From positions 1 to 10,355 of the forward strand of contig JAAYNT010000079.1 in the NCBI GenBank assembly GCA_012520715.1: 10,355 nt of DNA, written 5' to 3'. Each line of letters opens with the position of its first letter. Within the stretch, counting starts at the first letter, position 1. The position numbers were made by a program, and so were the translations under genes. This stretch comes from Acholeplasmataceae bacterium (lineage in GTDB: Bacteria > Bacillota_I > Bacilli_A > Acholeplasmatales > Acholeplasmataceae). Of the stretch, positions 1-6,763 are shown one piece after another. The notes below the pieces were generated by a model that searched no databases, was not told the DNA's origin, and saw only the letters and a program-made list of their open reading frames with translations.

Positions 1-420
1 TAATATTAATACTCTTATGGCATCACCTAATGTATTAGTTTCGATATCATCAGTAAGAAGTTCTTCTACTTTTTCCTTAGATAGAAGAGTTGTAATATCA
101 ATATCAAATTGATTGTTACTTAAAAGATGTATGGCTGCAACATAATCATAATTACTAATTAAATTACCATCTACTACTTTTAAGTAATTACTTGAATGTT
201 GTTCAATTATATCTTTTAAAATAGCATCTATTGTACTAATGAGTTTTTGATCTTCATCAGGTTCTTCTTTGTTATCCGGATCTTCTTTATCAATTACTTC
301 CCCCGGAACATTATTAATTGGATCTTTATCCCCTGTATTATTATCATTTTTGCATCCTATTAACCCAGTAAGTGCTAAAACGAATATAAATACTAATATT
401 ATTTTTTTAAATACTTTCAT
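1..420 (-). CDS. Cobalamin-riboswitch-controlled lipoprotein, 3' end outside window
   Basis: This reading frame starts at ATG 420-418 and stays open for 140 codons to the window edge, so the C-terminus is missing. Residues 1-23 form a lipoprotein signal: lysines at 2, 5 and 6, a hydrophobic core, and a lipobox LIGC with the lipidated cysteine at C23. An acidic linker follows at about 25-57 (many D, E, N, K, P), typical of a spacer that holds a domain off the membrane. From about residue 60 the sequence looks helical, with segments such as NYDYVAAIHLL and NTLGDAIRVLIL that resemble repeats of alpha/alpha-toroid (prenyltransferase-like) domains. The same fold makes the main domain of eukaryotic intrinsic factor and transcobalamin. 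A Shine-Dalgarno GAAAGGGA lies at 431-438. The cobalamin riboswitch just upstream suggests a role in B12 capture. That role is inference; the toroid resemblance is weak because only part of the protein is visible. Confidence 0.85.
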   Translation of the reverse strand, partial: MKVFKKIILVFIFVLALTGLIGCKNDNNTGDKDPINNVPGEVIDKEDPDNKEEPDEDQKLISTIDAILKDIIEQHSSNYLKVVDGNLISNYDYVAAIHLLSNNQFDIDITTLLSKEKVEELLTDDIETNTLGDAIRVLIL

Positions 421-452
421 TTATATCATATCCCTTTCTTTTTAAAGTATTT
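409..452 (-). promoter_or_regulatory. RNA helix enclosing the lipoprotein SD and start codon
   Basis: On the minus-strand RNA, AAATACTTT (452-444), just downstream of the riboswitch P1 stem, is perfectly complementary to AAAGTATTT (417-409), which is codons 2-4 of the lipoprotein gene. The loop of this 9-bp helix contains the Shine-Dalgarno (431-438) and the ATG (420-418). This fits a translational expression platform (P13-like) for the cobalamin riboswitch. There is no U-tract hairpin here, so transcription termination looks unlikely. The pairing is mostly A-U and could be partly chance in AT-rich DNA. Confidence 0.4.
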
Positions 453-455
453 TTT

Positions 456-614
456 AATTTAGGTAAGTCTCCTGGCTTAAAGCTTATTAAATTTACAACC
501 TTCTCAGAATTGATGATATTCCAATGGTATTTAGTAAATTATTACTTATTACAGTTGCTGGGACAGCTCAAGATTTTAACTTGATTCCTCGTTATGCCTT
601 TTGGCACCTAAATT
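456..614 (-). promoter_or_regulatory. Cobalamin (AdoCbl) riboswitch
   Basis: Read on the minus strand, this segment carries the conserved order of the cobalamin riboswitch family. P1 is a perfect 9-bp stem, AATTTAGGT (614-606) with ACCTAAATT (464-456). GGTGCC and AAAAGGC follow at the 5' end, then a small P5-like hairpin CAAG/CTTG around 565-580. The hallmark GAGCTGTCCC-AGCAACTGTAA spans about 571-551. The B12-box-like CCATTGG comes next, followed by GAGAAGG and the 3' signature AAGCCAGGAGACTTACC (479-463). It lies between the citXG stop and the lipoprotein start and has the same orientation as both. In this family, ligand binding normally lowers expression of the downstream gene; here that gene is the lipoprotein at 1-420. 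The glutamate mutase operon lies upstream of it and would not be controlled by it. Confidence 0.93.
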
Positions 615-625
615 ATTTTATATTA

Positions 626-640
626 AGCTCAAATTGAGCT
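626..640 (-). terminator. Weak hairpin at the end of citXG
   Basis: AGCTCAATTTGAGCT is an inverted repeat overlapping the citXG stop codon (TGA at 631-629). The stem is 6-7 bp with almost no loop, and the sequence after it (TTAATATAAAAT) is only loosely U-rich. It could attenuate read-through from the operon into the riboswitch-lipoprotein unit, but it is not a convincing intrinsic terminator. The operon transcript may continue into the riboswitch. Confidence 0.25.
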
Positions 641-1885
641 AAATAAATTATTAAATTTATATAAATATATTTGACAAACTAATAAATCTGCCGCACCACC
701 AAAGCTTATTTTTCTAGATATTAGAAACTCTGTAAGTTCTAAAATTAAGTCTTTGTCGTATTTTTCAATTTCATAAAAATATTCTTGATATGTGTTCATC
801 TCACTATATGATCCACTTCTTTTTAAAAAGACAGAATCTTCAATATGTTTAATAATATGGCTTAGAGACATACTTAACTCTTCATCACTTAAACCGGTTA
901 ACTTATCATCTAAAACATGTGGCATACCTCGTAATGAGTGAAACCTTACTCCACCAAATAATGTACTATCGTAGACTTGTTTGCCAAATGTATCTAAATT
1001 ATCATCTTCTAGATCAAAAAACTTTTTAGAAAATAACATTACTATTTTTTTTAATGATACGTTATTATCTATATTGGAAACATAATAAGTGGTTGCTGTT
1101 ATTAAAAGTCCTAAATTAAATATTAATCCTTTATAACAATTAACGCCCTTTGTTGCTTTAAACATTGCATCTTCAGCGTTAATTCCTAGTTGTTTATTTA
1201 ATGTTAAAATCACATCAATATCAGCTTCTTTATAACTGACTTTAAACATCTCTACTAAAAATGGAGTAATAGCTTCCTTTGCAGTAATCATTAAGTTATA
1301 GTCCATATCATCATGAGATCCACTAGTTTTTGGAGTTACTAAACCAAACTTAGGGTCTAAGTTTAACTCAGTAATAATACTAGATTTGATCATTTCTTCA
1401 GCGATATTATTAAAATATGACCGAACTTTATTTAAATAATAAAACTCTAGCTCATCTTGAGTATGAGTTTTATTTTTCTGACAAACAAATGCTGGTAAAT
1501 CACATAAATAACATTTTCTTAAAGTATCTCTTGATAAACTAGAACTGCGGTTTGTGGCATAAACATCTAAATCTAAAAAACGTCCTAGTTCATGAGTATC
1601 TTCAAATTCAATCATTTGTTTTTTAATATCTTCTGGATCTTTATTAGTTAAATAATATGTTATTTGCGTGCCTTGCCATGTATTTTTATTTATTTCCTTA
1701 TCTATATAATCAATATTTAACACCTTATCAATATGTGCTATTAATAAATTAGTAATATTTAAATTTTTAGTGAACCCAGGAGCATTAATACTTAAGTTTA
1801 TGGCTACTCCGTGTTTTTTTAACTTAGCTTGCATATTTTGTTTATAGGCTTCTTTTTCATGTAGCAACTTTTGATATTCATTCAT
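629..1885 (-). CDS. citXG: Bifunctional CitXG: prosthetic-group synthase and transferase
   Basis: This 418-residue protein fuses the two enzymes that build and attach the citrate-lyase-type prosthetic group. CitG makes 2'-(5''-triphosphoribosyl)-3'-dephospho-CoA from ATP and dephospho-CoA. CitX transfers it to the acyl carrier CitD. The CitX part is about residues 1-150: GRFLDLDVY (101-109), a serine/arginine stretch, then KCYLCDLPAFVC (124-135) and HTQDEL (141-146). The CitG part is about 155-418: FGLVTPKTSGSHDDMD (180-195), KGLIFNLGL (252-260) and FGGAADLL (395-402). Such fusions are known, for example CitXG of Haemophilus influenzae. The start is ATG 1885-1883 with AGGAGT at 1893-1898; it overlaps the end of citC by 8 nt, implying translational coupling. 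As last gene of the operon it activates the CitD encoded four genes upstream. Confidence 0.93.
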   Translation of the reverse strand: MNEYQKLLHEKEAYKQNMQAKLKKHGVAINLSINAPGFTKNLNITNLLIAHIDKVLNIDYIDKEINKNTWQGTQITYYLTNKDPEDIKKQMIEFEDTHELGRFLDLDVYATNRSSSLSRDTLRKCYLCDLPAFVCQKNKTHTQDELEFYYLNKVRSYFNNIAEEMIKSSIITELNLDPKFGLVTPKTSGSHDDMDYNLMITAKEAITPFLVEMFKVSYKEADIDVILTLNKQLGINAEDAMFKATKGVNCYKGLIFNLGLLITATTYYVSNIDNNVSLKKIVMLFSKKFFDLEDDNLDTFGKQVYDSTLFGGVRFHSLRGMPHVLDDKLTGLSDEELSMSLSHIIKHIEDSVFLKRSGSYSEMNTYQEYFYEIEKYDKDLILELTEFLISRKISFGGAADLLVCQIYLYKFNNLFSSI

Positions 1886-2882
1886 GATATTTACTCCTAA
1901 TCATCGCATTAAATAGCGTTTTAACACTATTTGGAACAAGCTCACAAGCTTCTTTATATTTTCCTTTTTTTATAAGTTCTCTTACCTTTGAAGCTGAAAT
2001 GATTTCACCTTCAAATGTAAATCTATCTACTTCAATTAATGATTGTCCAAGCTCCATTTTTAAGATGTTATTATATTTTTTCATATAACCTTTTTCTTCA
2101 GTTCCAACATAACGTTTCGAAATATTAAACTTTGGCATAAAATAATCTTTAAATATTTTGGCGTCTAAATAGCTTTGTTCTAGTTCAACATCTTCGTCTT
2201 CATGAAAAAAGTATGTTGGAAACGTTAATGTTGAAACCATATATTTAGTAGAAGGTAATATTAATATATTGTCCAAATGATTTATTGATAAATATAAAAG
2301 TGATTGTCTTTCTTTATAAGTAAAAAATGATAAATCTTCAGAAACTAAAAAAACAACCCCGTAGTCATGACGCTTTGACGTATATTCAATTAATTCTTGG
2401 TGTCCTTTTGTAACTGGATTACAATTAACTACTATTGAGCCAATACTGTGGTTTTCTACTCTAATTCCAAAATGGAATTCAAATTGATTTTTTAATTTAT
2501 CAATTTGATCATTAATTAGTTCTATTCCTTTTTCAAATATTATTACTTTTTGACTACTACTAATTTTGTTAAAACCTAATTCTTCAAAAATTACTTTATT
2601 ATTTGTTGTTGTAAATACAAAATAATGATAGATATTATCTTCGTGAAAACTATTAGTAACTTCTTGGATTAATTGGGCAGTTAAGTTTTGGCCTTGCCAA
2701 AAATCATCAACTGCAAGACACTTGATAGTGTCTTTTGATCTAGATATTGTTGCAATAATTTCGTCATTTTCTTCAATGTAAAAAGACTCAACAATATCTT
2801 TATCAAAACTTAAGTGGAATTTTGTTAAAAAATTAATAACTCTTTGTTTTTCAGTTGGCAATAATACTCTTCTTATTATCAT
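1878..2882 (-). CDS. citC: Citrate/citramalate lyase ligase CitC
   Basis: This is the acetate:SH-acyl-carrier-protein ligase (citrate-lyase ligase). It uses ATP to acetylate the thiol of the prosthetic group on CitD and so switches the lyase on. The 334-residue length fits the family. The N-terminal third (about 1-115) looks like the GNAT-type domain of CitC proteins, with LAVDDFWQGQNLTAQLI at 56-72. The C-terminal nucleotidyltransferase domain begins at about 148 with VVNCNPVTKGHQ (151-162), a TxGH version of the HxGH nucleotide-binding motif, and ends with ISASKVR (295-301), the matching phosphate-binding motif. Ten bases separate it from the citF stop, with AAAGGT as a modest ribosome site. 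In the methylaspartate pathway the target would be the citramalate lyase carrier; the acetyl chemistry is the same, so sequence alone does not separate the two. Confidence 0.93.
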   Translation of the reverse strand: MIIRRVLLPTEKQRVINFLTKFHLSFDKDIVESFYIEENDEIIATISRSKDTIKCLAVDDFWQGQNLTAQLIQEVTNSFHEDNIYHYFVFTTTNNKVIFEELGFNKISSSQKVIIFEKGIELINDQIDKLKNQFEFHFGIRVENHSIGSIVVNCNPVTKGHQELIEYTSKRHDYGVVFLVSEDLSFFTYKERQSLLYLSINHLDNILILPSTKYMVSTLTFPTYFFHEDEDVELEQSYLDAKIFKDYFMPKFNISKRYVGTEEKGYMKKYNNILKMELGQSLIEVDRFTFEGEIISASKVRELIKKGKYKEACELVPNSVKTLFNAMIRSKYHE

Positions 2883-2892
2883 TTTAATACCT

Positions 2893-4386
2893 TTATTTTT
2901 GATATAAATAATCTATTAAAGTTCCATCACGATAAATTACTGCACCAATTACTTTATTATTTCTAATATCAATTTCTTTTGGAACACCAGCAATTTCGTG
3001 TGATAAATTTAGTAGTTCTTCAATTTTAAAAACTTTAATATTACTATTTTTTAGTTTTTCTATTAAATCTGTTCTAATAGGATTTATCGCAATTCCTCTT
3101 TCAGTAACTAAAATATCAACATCTTCGCTTGGCGTTGTAATAGTTGTAACTGTTTTTTTAATAATTGGAATTCTTGACCGTAGTAAATTAGCAACTATTA
3201 CTGTAACATTTGCACCATGAGCAGTGTCACTATGACCACCGCTTCCGCCAATTATTTTTCCGTATGAGTCAGTTGTTACGTTAACATTAAAGTTTAGATC
3301 GATCTCTGTTGCACCTAAAATAACAAAATCTAATTTATCAACAACTGGATCATCATATGGGTTTGCATATTTAGATGCTGACATTCCAATATGATTTGGA
3401 TTTGTACCATAAGATTTAACAGCATCTAGATCAAAACATTGAACATCATATAACTTGTTAAATAAACCTTCATTTAACAAATCAACAAAATAACTTGTAA
3501 TACCTCCAGATGCAAAACTACCTTTGATATTGTTTTTAATCATAATATCTTTTACATAACTAGCAACAGCTAGTGATGTACCACCAGCGCCTGTTTGCAT
3601 TGAAAAGCCATCTTTAATTAATCCTAATTCATCTAATAATTTAGCTGTATCTCTAGCAATAGTTAAACCTATTGGATCTTTAGTTACTCTTGTTGTACCT
3701 GATACAATGCCTTTTGAATCGCCAATTTTATCTATTACTACAACTATATCTACATATTTAGAGTCAAATTCTGGGTTATCAATTAAATCTATTACATTAT
3801 CAGTAACTAATACTTTTTTCTTAGCATACTTTAAATCACTTATGGCATAGCCAAGTGATCCACATGCTGATGCTCCAAATGCACCAGTTCCATTTCCAAG
3901 TTTATCAACTTCGGGAGTTGCAAGAAAAGAAACATCAATTTTTATTTCACCAGCTTCAATGGCTCTTGCTCTACCTCCGTGGGTATGCATTAAAAGTAAG
4001 CCCTCTAGCTTGCCTTCTTGAATAGTATTAGCAACAGGCCCTGATAAGTAGTTTGTTGTAATATTGGTAATATTTTTATTAATTATTAATTTTGATAAAA
4101 CTTCATTATTAGGAAAGATTGAACTTGGTACATAATGGAGATTTTTAATATTTCTATTAAATACTTCATTACTAACTAAGTTCATGACAAAATCACCATT
4201 TCTTAAATGATGGTGAAAAGATAAAGTCATCCCGTCTTTAATCTTAAGTAAATCAAAAGCTTCACTAAGTGAAGTAACAAATATAATTTCTTTTTGATTT
4301 ATAACTTCGGGTATTAATTTTCTTTGATGATTTTTAAAATCACCTGATTTATTAAATTTAGTAATTGAATGCAGTCTTTTTTTCAT
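2893..4386 (-). CDS. citF: Citrate/citramalate lyase alpha subunit (acyl-ACP transferase) CitF
   Basis: The alpha subunit is a CoA-transferase-family enzyme that exchanges the acetyl group on the carrier for the substrate acid: citrate in citrate lyase, (S)-citramalate in citramalate lyase. The 497-residue length is usual. Family landmarks are GMTLSFHHHLRNGD (52-65), HTHGGR (134-139), GTGAFGASACGSLGYA in the middle of the N-terminal half, and GGSGGHSDTAHG (380-391). The gene begins with ATG 4386-4384, 7 nt after the citE stop, with only a weak ribosome site (GTGAT), so translation is probably coupled to citE. No residue seen here assigns the substrate. The neighbouring glutamate mutase and methylaspartase genes favour citramalate. 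No citrate transporter, oxaloacetate decarboxylase or CitAB-type sensor gene is present in the window. Confidence 0.94.
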   Translation of the reverse strand: MKKRLHSITKFNKSGDFKNHQRKLIPEVINQKEIIFVTSLSEAFDLLKIKDGMTLSFHHHLRNGDFVMNLVSNEVFNRNIKNLHYVPSSIFPNNEVLSKLIINKNITNITTNYLSGPVANTIQEGKLEGLLLMHTHGGRARAIEAGEIKIDVSFLATPEVDKLGNGTGAFGASACGSLGYAISDLKYAKKKVLVTDNVIDLIDNPEFDSKYVDIVVVIDKIGDSKGIVSGTTRVTKDPIGLTIARDTAKLLDELGLIKDGFSMQTGAGGTSLAVASYVKDIMIKNNIKGSFASGGITSYFVDLLNEGLFNKLYDVQCFDLDAVKSYGTNPNHIGMSASKYANPYDDPVVDKLDFVILGATEIDLNFNVNVTTDSYGKIIGGSGGHSDTAHGANVTVIVANLLRSRIPIIKKTVTTITTPSEDVDILVTERGIAINPIRTDLIEKLKNSNIKVFKIEELLNLSHEIAGVPKEIDIRNNKVIGAVIYRDGTLIDYLYQK

Positions 4387-4393
4387 AATATCA

Positions 4394-5251
4394 CTAAATT
4401 AGTTTAAACTTCTTAGCTTTTATTAATATTTTTTCAGCTCTTGAAATAATTGGTTTATCAACCATCTTACCATCTAGGCTATAAACACCTAGCTTTTTTT
4501 TACTAGCTTCTTCTGATGCAATAATTACTCTTTTTGCCCATGTGATTTGTTCTTGGGTCGGAGAGTAAACTTCGTTAATAATTTCTACTTGATTTGGATG
4601 AATTGCCGCTTTGGCATTCATGCCTAAACCTTTAGAAAACTTTGCGTCTTCTAAAAGTAAATCGTTTCTATTAACATCGGTAAATGGCGTATCTATGGCA
4701 TCTATTTGAAATGCCTTACAGGCAACTACTATTTTAGATCTTGCGTAAAGAATCTCGCTTCCTTCAACAGTTCTTTCAACTTCTAGATCGCTTGTATAAT
4801 CTTCCCCGCCGAGTAAAATGCCATTTACTCTTGGATATTTTGCAATCTTTTCAACTTCTAAAAGTGAAGTTGCAAGTTCGATAATTGGAATAATTTTGAT
4901 TTCTTGTTCTAACTTTCTTTCTTCTTCTAGTTTTTCTAAAATTTCAGTTAGTTTTTCGATATCTTTAGCGTGAGCTTTTGGAATCATAATAGTATCAATT
5001 TTATCACTTACTATTTCTATTAAATCATCATGGTAATAGGGTGTATCAAAACCATTAATTCTAATTACTACTTCAACTGGATAGTCTACTACTGATTTTA
5101 AAAAGTTAGATACTAACATTCTAGCATTATCTTTTTCATTAATTGATACAGCATCTTCTAAATCAAAAATAACTGCATCACTTGAAAATATATCAGCATT
5201 TCTTAACATTCCAGGATTATTTCCTGGAATAAATAATAAGCTTCTTCTCAT
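4394..5251 (-). CDS. citE: Citrate/citramalate lyase beta subunit CitE
   Basis: The beta subunit is a TIM-barrel lyase of the HpcH/HpaI-CitE superfamily. It cleaves the acyl group bound to the carrier, giving acetyl-carrier plus oxaloacetate (citryl) or pyruvate (citramalyl). Seen in the 285 residues: RRSLLFIPGNN at the start, FDLEDAV (29-35), the substrate-binding RIN (64-66), IIPIIE with the likely metal ligand E125, and GGEDYTSDLEVERT (148-161), which supplies further acidic residues. The GGEDYTSDL form differs from the AAFDYVMDM-type stretch I recall for enterobacterial citrate lyase CitE. It may mark a clade or a different acid substrate. ATG 5251-5249 shares one base with the citD stop (TAATG), and GGGGG at 5259-5263 serves as ribosome site, so the two are tightly coupled. 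Confidence 0.93.
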   Translation of the reverse strand: MRRSLLFIPGNNPGMLRNADIFSSDAVIFDLEDAVSINEKDNARMLVSNFLKSVVDYPVEVVIRINGFDTPYYHDDLIEIVSDKIDTIMIPKAHAKDIEKLTEILEKLEEERKLEQEIKIIPIIELATSLLEVEKIAKYPRVNGILLGGEDYTSDLEVERTVEGSEILYARSKIVVACKAFQIDAIDTPFTDVNRNDLLLEDAKFSKGLGMNAKAAIHPNQVEIINEVYSPTQEQITWAKRVIIASEEASKKKLGVYSLDGKMVDKPIISRAEKILIKAKKFKLI

Positions 5252-5505
5252 TATAAGACCCCCAGTCTTTCAAGAGCGGTAATTAGTCTTGATTTAATAG
5301 TAAAATCAAGTGCTCCTTTATCATCTATTACTACTTTTACATTATTAATGTTTAACTCTTTTAAAGTGTCTTCAATTAAATTGTAAATTTGCGTACCAAA
5401 AAACTCATAAACAACACTGTTTACTTCAATTATTAATTCTTTGGATTTGGTAACTGTAATAATACAATCATTTGATTCTAGAGTTCCTGAAACTCCAACT
5501 TTCAT
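5251..5505 (-). CDS. citD: Citrate/citramalate lyase acyl carrier protein CitD (gamma subunit)
   Basis: This small acyl carrier bears the phosphoribosyl-dephospho-CoA group. I choose ATG 5505-5503, giving 84 residues: it sits 4 nt after the mal stop, is preceded by GGTGAT, and makes the N-terminus align with known CitD. An upstream in-frame ATG at 5541 would add 12 residues overlapping mal and is less likely. The attachment motif SGTLESND spans residues 6-13; S11 matches the modified Ser14 of Klebsiella CitD. The other signature, IDDKGALDFTIKSRL, is near residues 60-75. The protein is shorter than the usual 95-98 residues because it stops soon after the last conserved helix and lacks the common C-terminal tail. 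No sign of frameshift is seen; the TAATG junction into citE is intact. Confidence 0.93.
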   Translation of the reverse strand: MKVGVSGTLESNDCIITVTKSKELIIEVNSVVYEFFGTQIYNLIEDTLKELNINNVKVVIDDKGALDFTIKSRLITALERLGVL

Positions 5506-5509
5506 AAAA

Positions 5510-6763
5510 TCACCACTTAGTGCGAGCATTTGCAATAGCAATTACTCGGTTCATTTCGTTTTTAATAATCATTAATCCTTCATCAACACCCATACCTGGT
5601 TTTGCTAGTACTTGCATAGCTTTACAAGCTAGGGCAACATTTGTTGTAGTTTCTGCTGAAATGTTAGTTTCATTACATGTACCACCGACATAAGAACCAA
5701 TTCCTAACTTGTTACAATATAAAATTGCTTCTACAGTATTAGTAATACCGCCAAGGTCTGGTGTTTTAATTTGTAAGATGTGTCCAGCCTTATTATCTGC
5801 AAACATCTTAATATCTTCTAAAGTGTTACACCACTCATCAGCTACTATTAAAACTTTAGAGTTACGTTTTTCGAGTTCTACTCTAATATCTCTTAGTGCT
5901 TCCATTGTTGATTGTTTCTCGCCAGTATCAACTGGTCCTTCAATTCTAAGTTCAAGTGGTTTAACAATTTCTTCGATTTCAATTAAATAGTCTACAATTT
6001 TATTAATATCTAAATTAAATGCTTCACCGATTGTTCCATAAACATCAAATTGAATAATTGGATTGTAGTCTTTATCAACTTTTTTGGTTTTAATTCGGTT
6101 AACTAACCATTTAGCATAATCTTTTAATATTTCACCGTTGTAACCTAATTTAGTTTCAACGTTGTTAATTAAGGCGTGCGGAAGAACACTAGCACGACTA
6201 ATAATCATCTGATCAGCTGCTTTATATCTATCATCACCGCTTTGAGAAAAGATGTCAATTGGTTCATATAATTGATCAGTGATGTTATATTCTTTTCTAA
6301 TTACTTCAGCCATTGTTAAGTGGTGAAGATTTGCTGTAGCACTTAAAATGGCTTGAGTAATACCATATCTAATTGCTGAGTGAACTCTTTTACCATTTAC
6401 ATGTAATTTATCAACTTCTAATGCAAGTTCTTTAAAAGTACTAACATCTTTACCAATTAAAAATGGTGTAACATGTTCTTTAATAAAATCCATATAATCA
6501 TCAGCTAAAAATAGTGGATCTCTTCCGCCAGCTCCAGAGTATTGTACAGCTGCACAATCCCCATAACCAACAACACCATTTTCTAATACTAACTGGACTG
6601 AGATTGCTTCTCCTTTTTGTCTTACTGAAGTAAAACCTTCAGTTTGTGGTTTTCCTTCATAGAAAAAACCATCTTGAGTTACTTTTCCTGATTTAATAGC
6701 TTTTTGATCATCAAAGTAAAAGCCTGTACTTGATTTAGATAATACAACATGTTTAATTTTCAT
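5510..6763 (-). CDS. mal: Methylaspartate ammonia-lyase (3-methylaspartase)
   Basis: This enolase-superfamily enzyme (EC 4.3.1.2) removes ammonia from (2S,3S)-3-methylaspartate to give mesaconate. It follows glutamate mutase in the pathway. The 417 residues match the Clostridium tetanomorphum enzyme (413) with a steady offset of +2 at every active-site residue. Metal ligands are D240, E275 and D309 (D238, E273, D307 there). The catalytic pair is K333 and H196 (K331, H194), with Q331, T362 and C363 at the substrate site. The capping domain is about 1-165 and the barrel about 166-417. The ATG at 6763-6761 overlaps the glmE stop in an ATGA arrangement (4 nt), with AAAGGAAA as ribosome site. All catalytic residues are present, so the enzyme should be active. 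Confidence 0.97.
   Translation of the reverse strand: MKIKHVVLSKSSTGFYFDDQKAIKSGKVTQDGFFYEGKPQTEGFTSVRQKGEAISVQLVLENGVVGYGDCAAVQYSGAGGRDPLFLADDYMDFIKEHVTPFLIGKDVSTFKELALEVDKLHVNGKRVHSAIRYGITQAILSATANLHHLTMAEVIRKEYNITDQLYEPIDIFSQSGDDRYKAADQMIISRASVLPHALINNVETKLGYNGEILKDYAKWLVNRIKTKKVDKDYNPIIQFDVYGTIGEAFNLDINKIVDYLIEIEEIVKPLELRIEGPVDTGEKQSTMEALRDIRVELEKRNSKVLIVADEWCNTLEDIKMFADNKAGHILQIKTPDLGGITNTVEAILYCNKLGIGSYVGGTCNETNISAETTTNVALACKAMQVLAKPGMGVDEGLMIIKNEMNRVIAIANARTKW

Noticed and set aside
615..622. TATAAAAT just before the riboswitch as a -10 box
   Set aside because: Transcription from it would begin inside the P1 stem and delete part of it, and no -35 is seen. The lipoprotein promoter must lie further upstream within citXG, or the unit is read through from the operon.
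5506..5541. Alternative upstream ATG for citD (12 extra residues)
   Set aside because: It would overlap mal by 32 bases and push the attachment serine out of its usual N-terminal position. ATG at 5505 has a ribosome site and fits the family.
5709..5990. A 93-codon open frame on the plus strand inside mal
   Set aside because: It lies wholly antisense to mal, whose active-site residues are all intact. The peptide is low-complexity (Ser, Leu, Ile) and has no ribosome site. It is a shadow frame.
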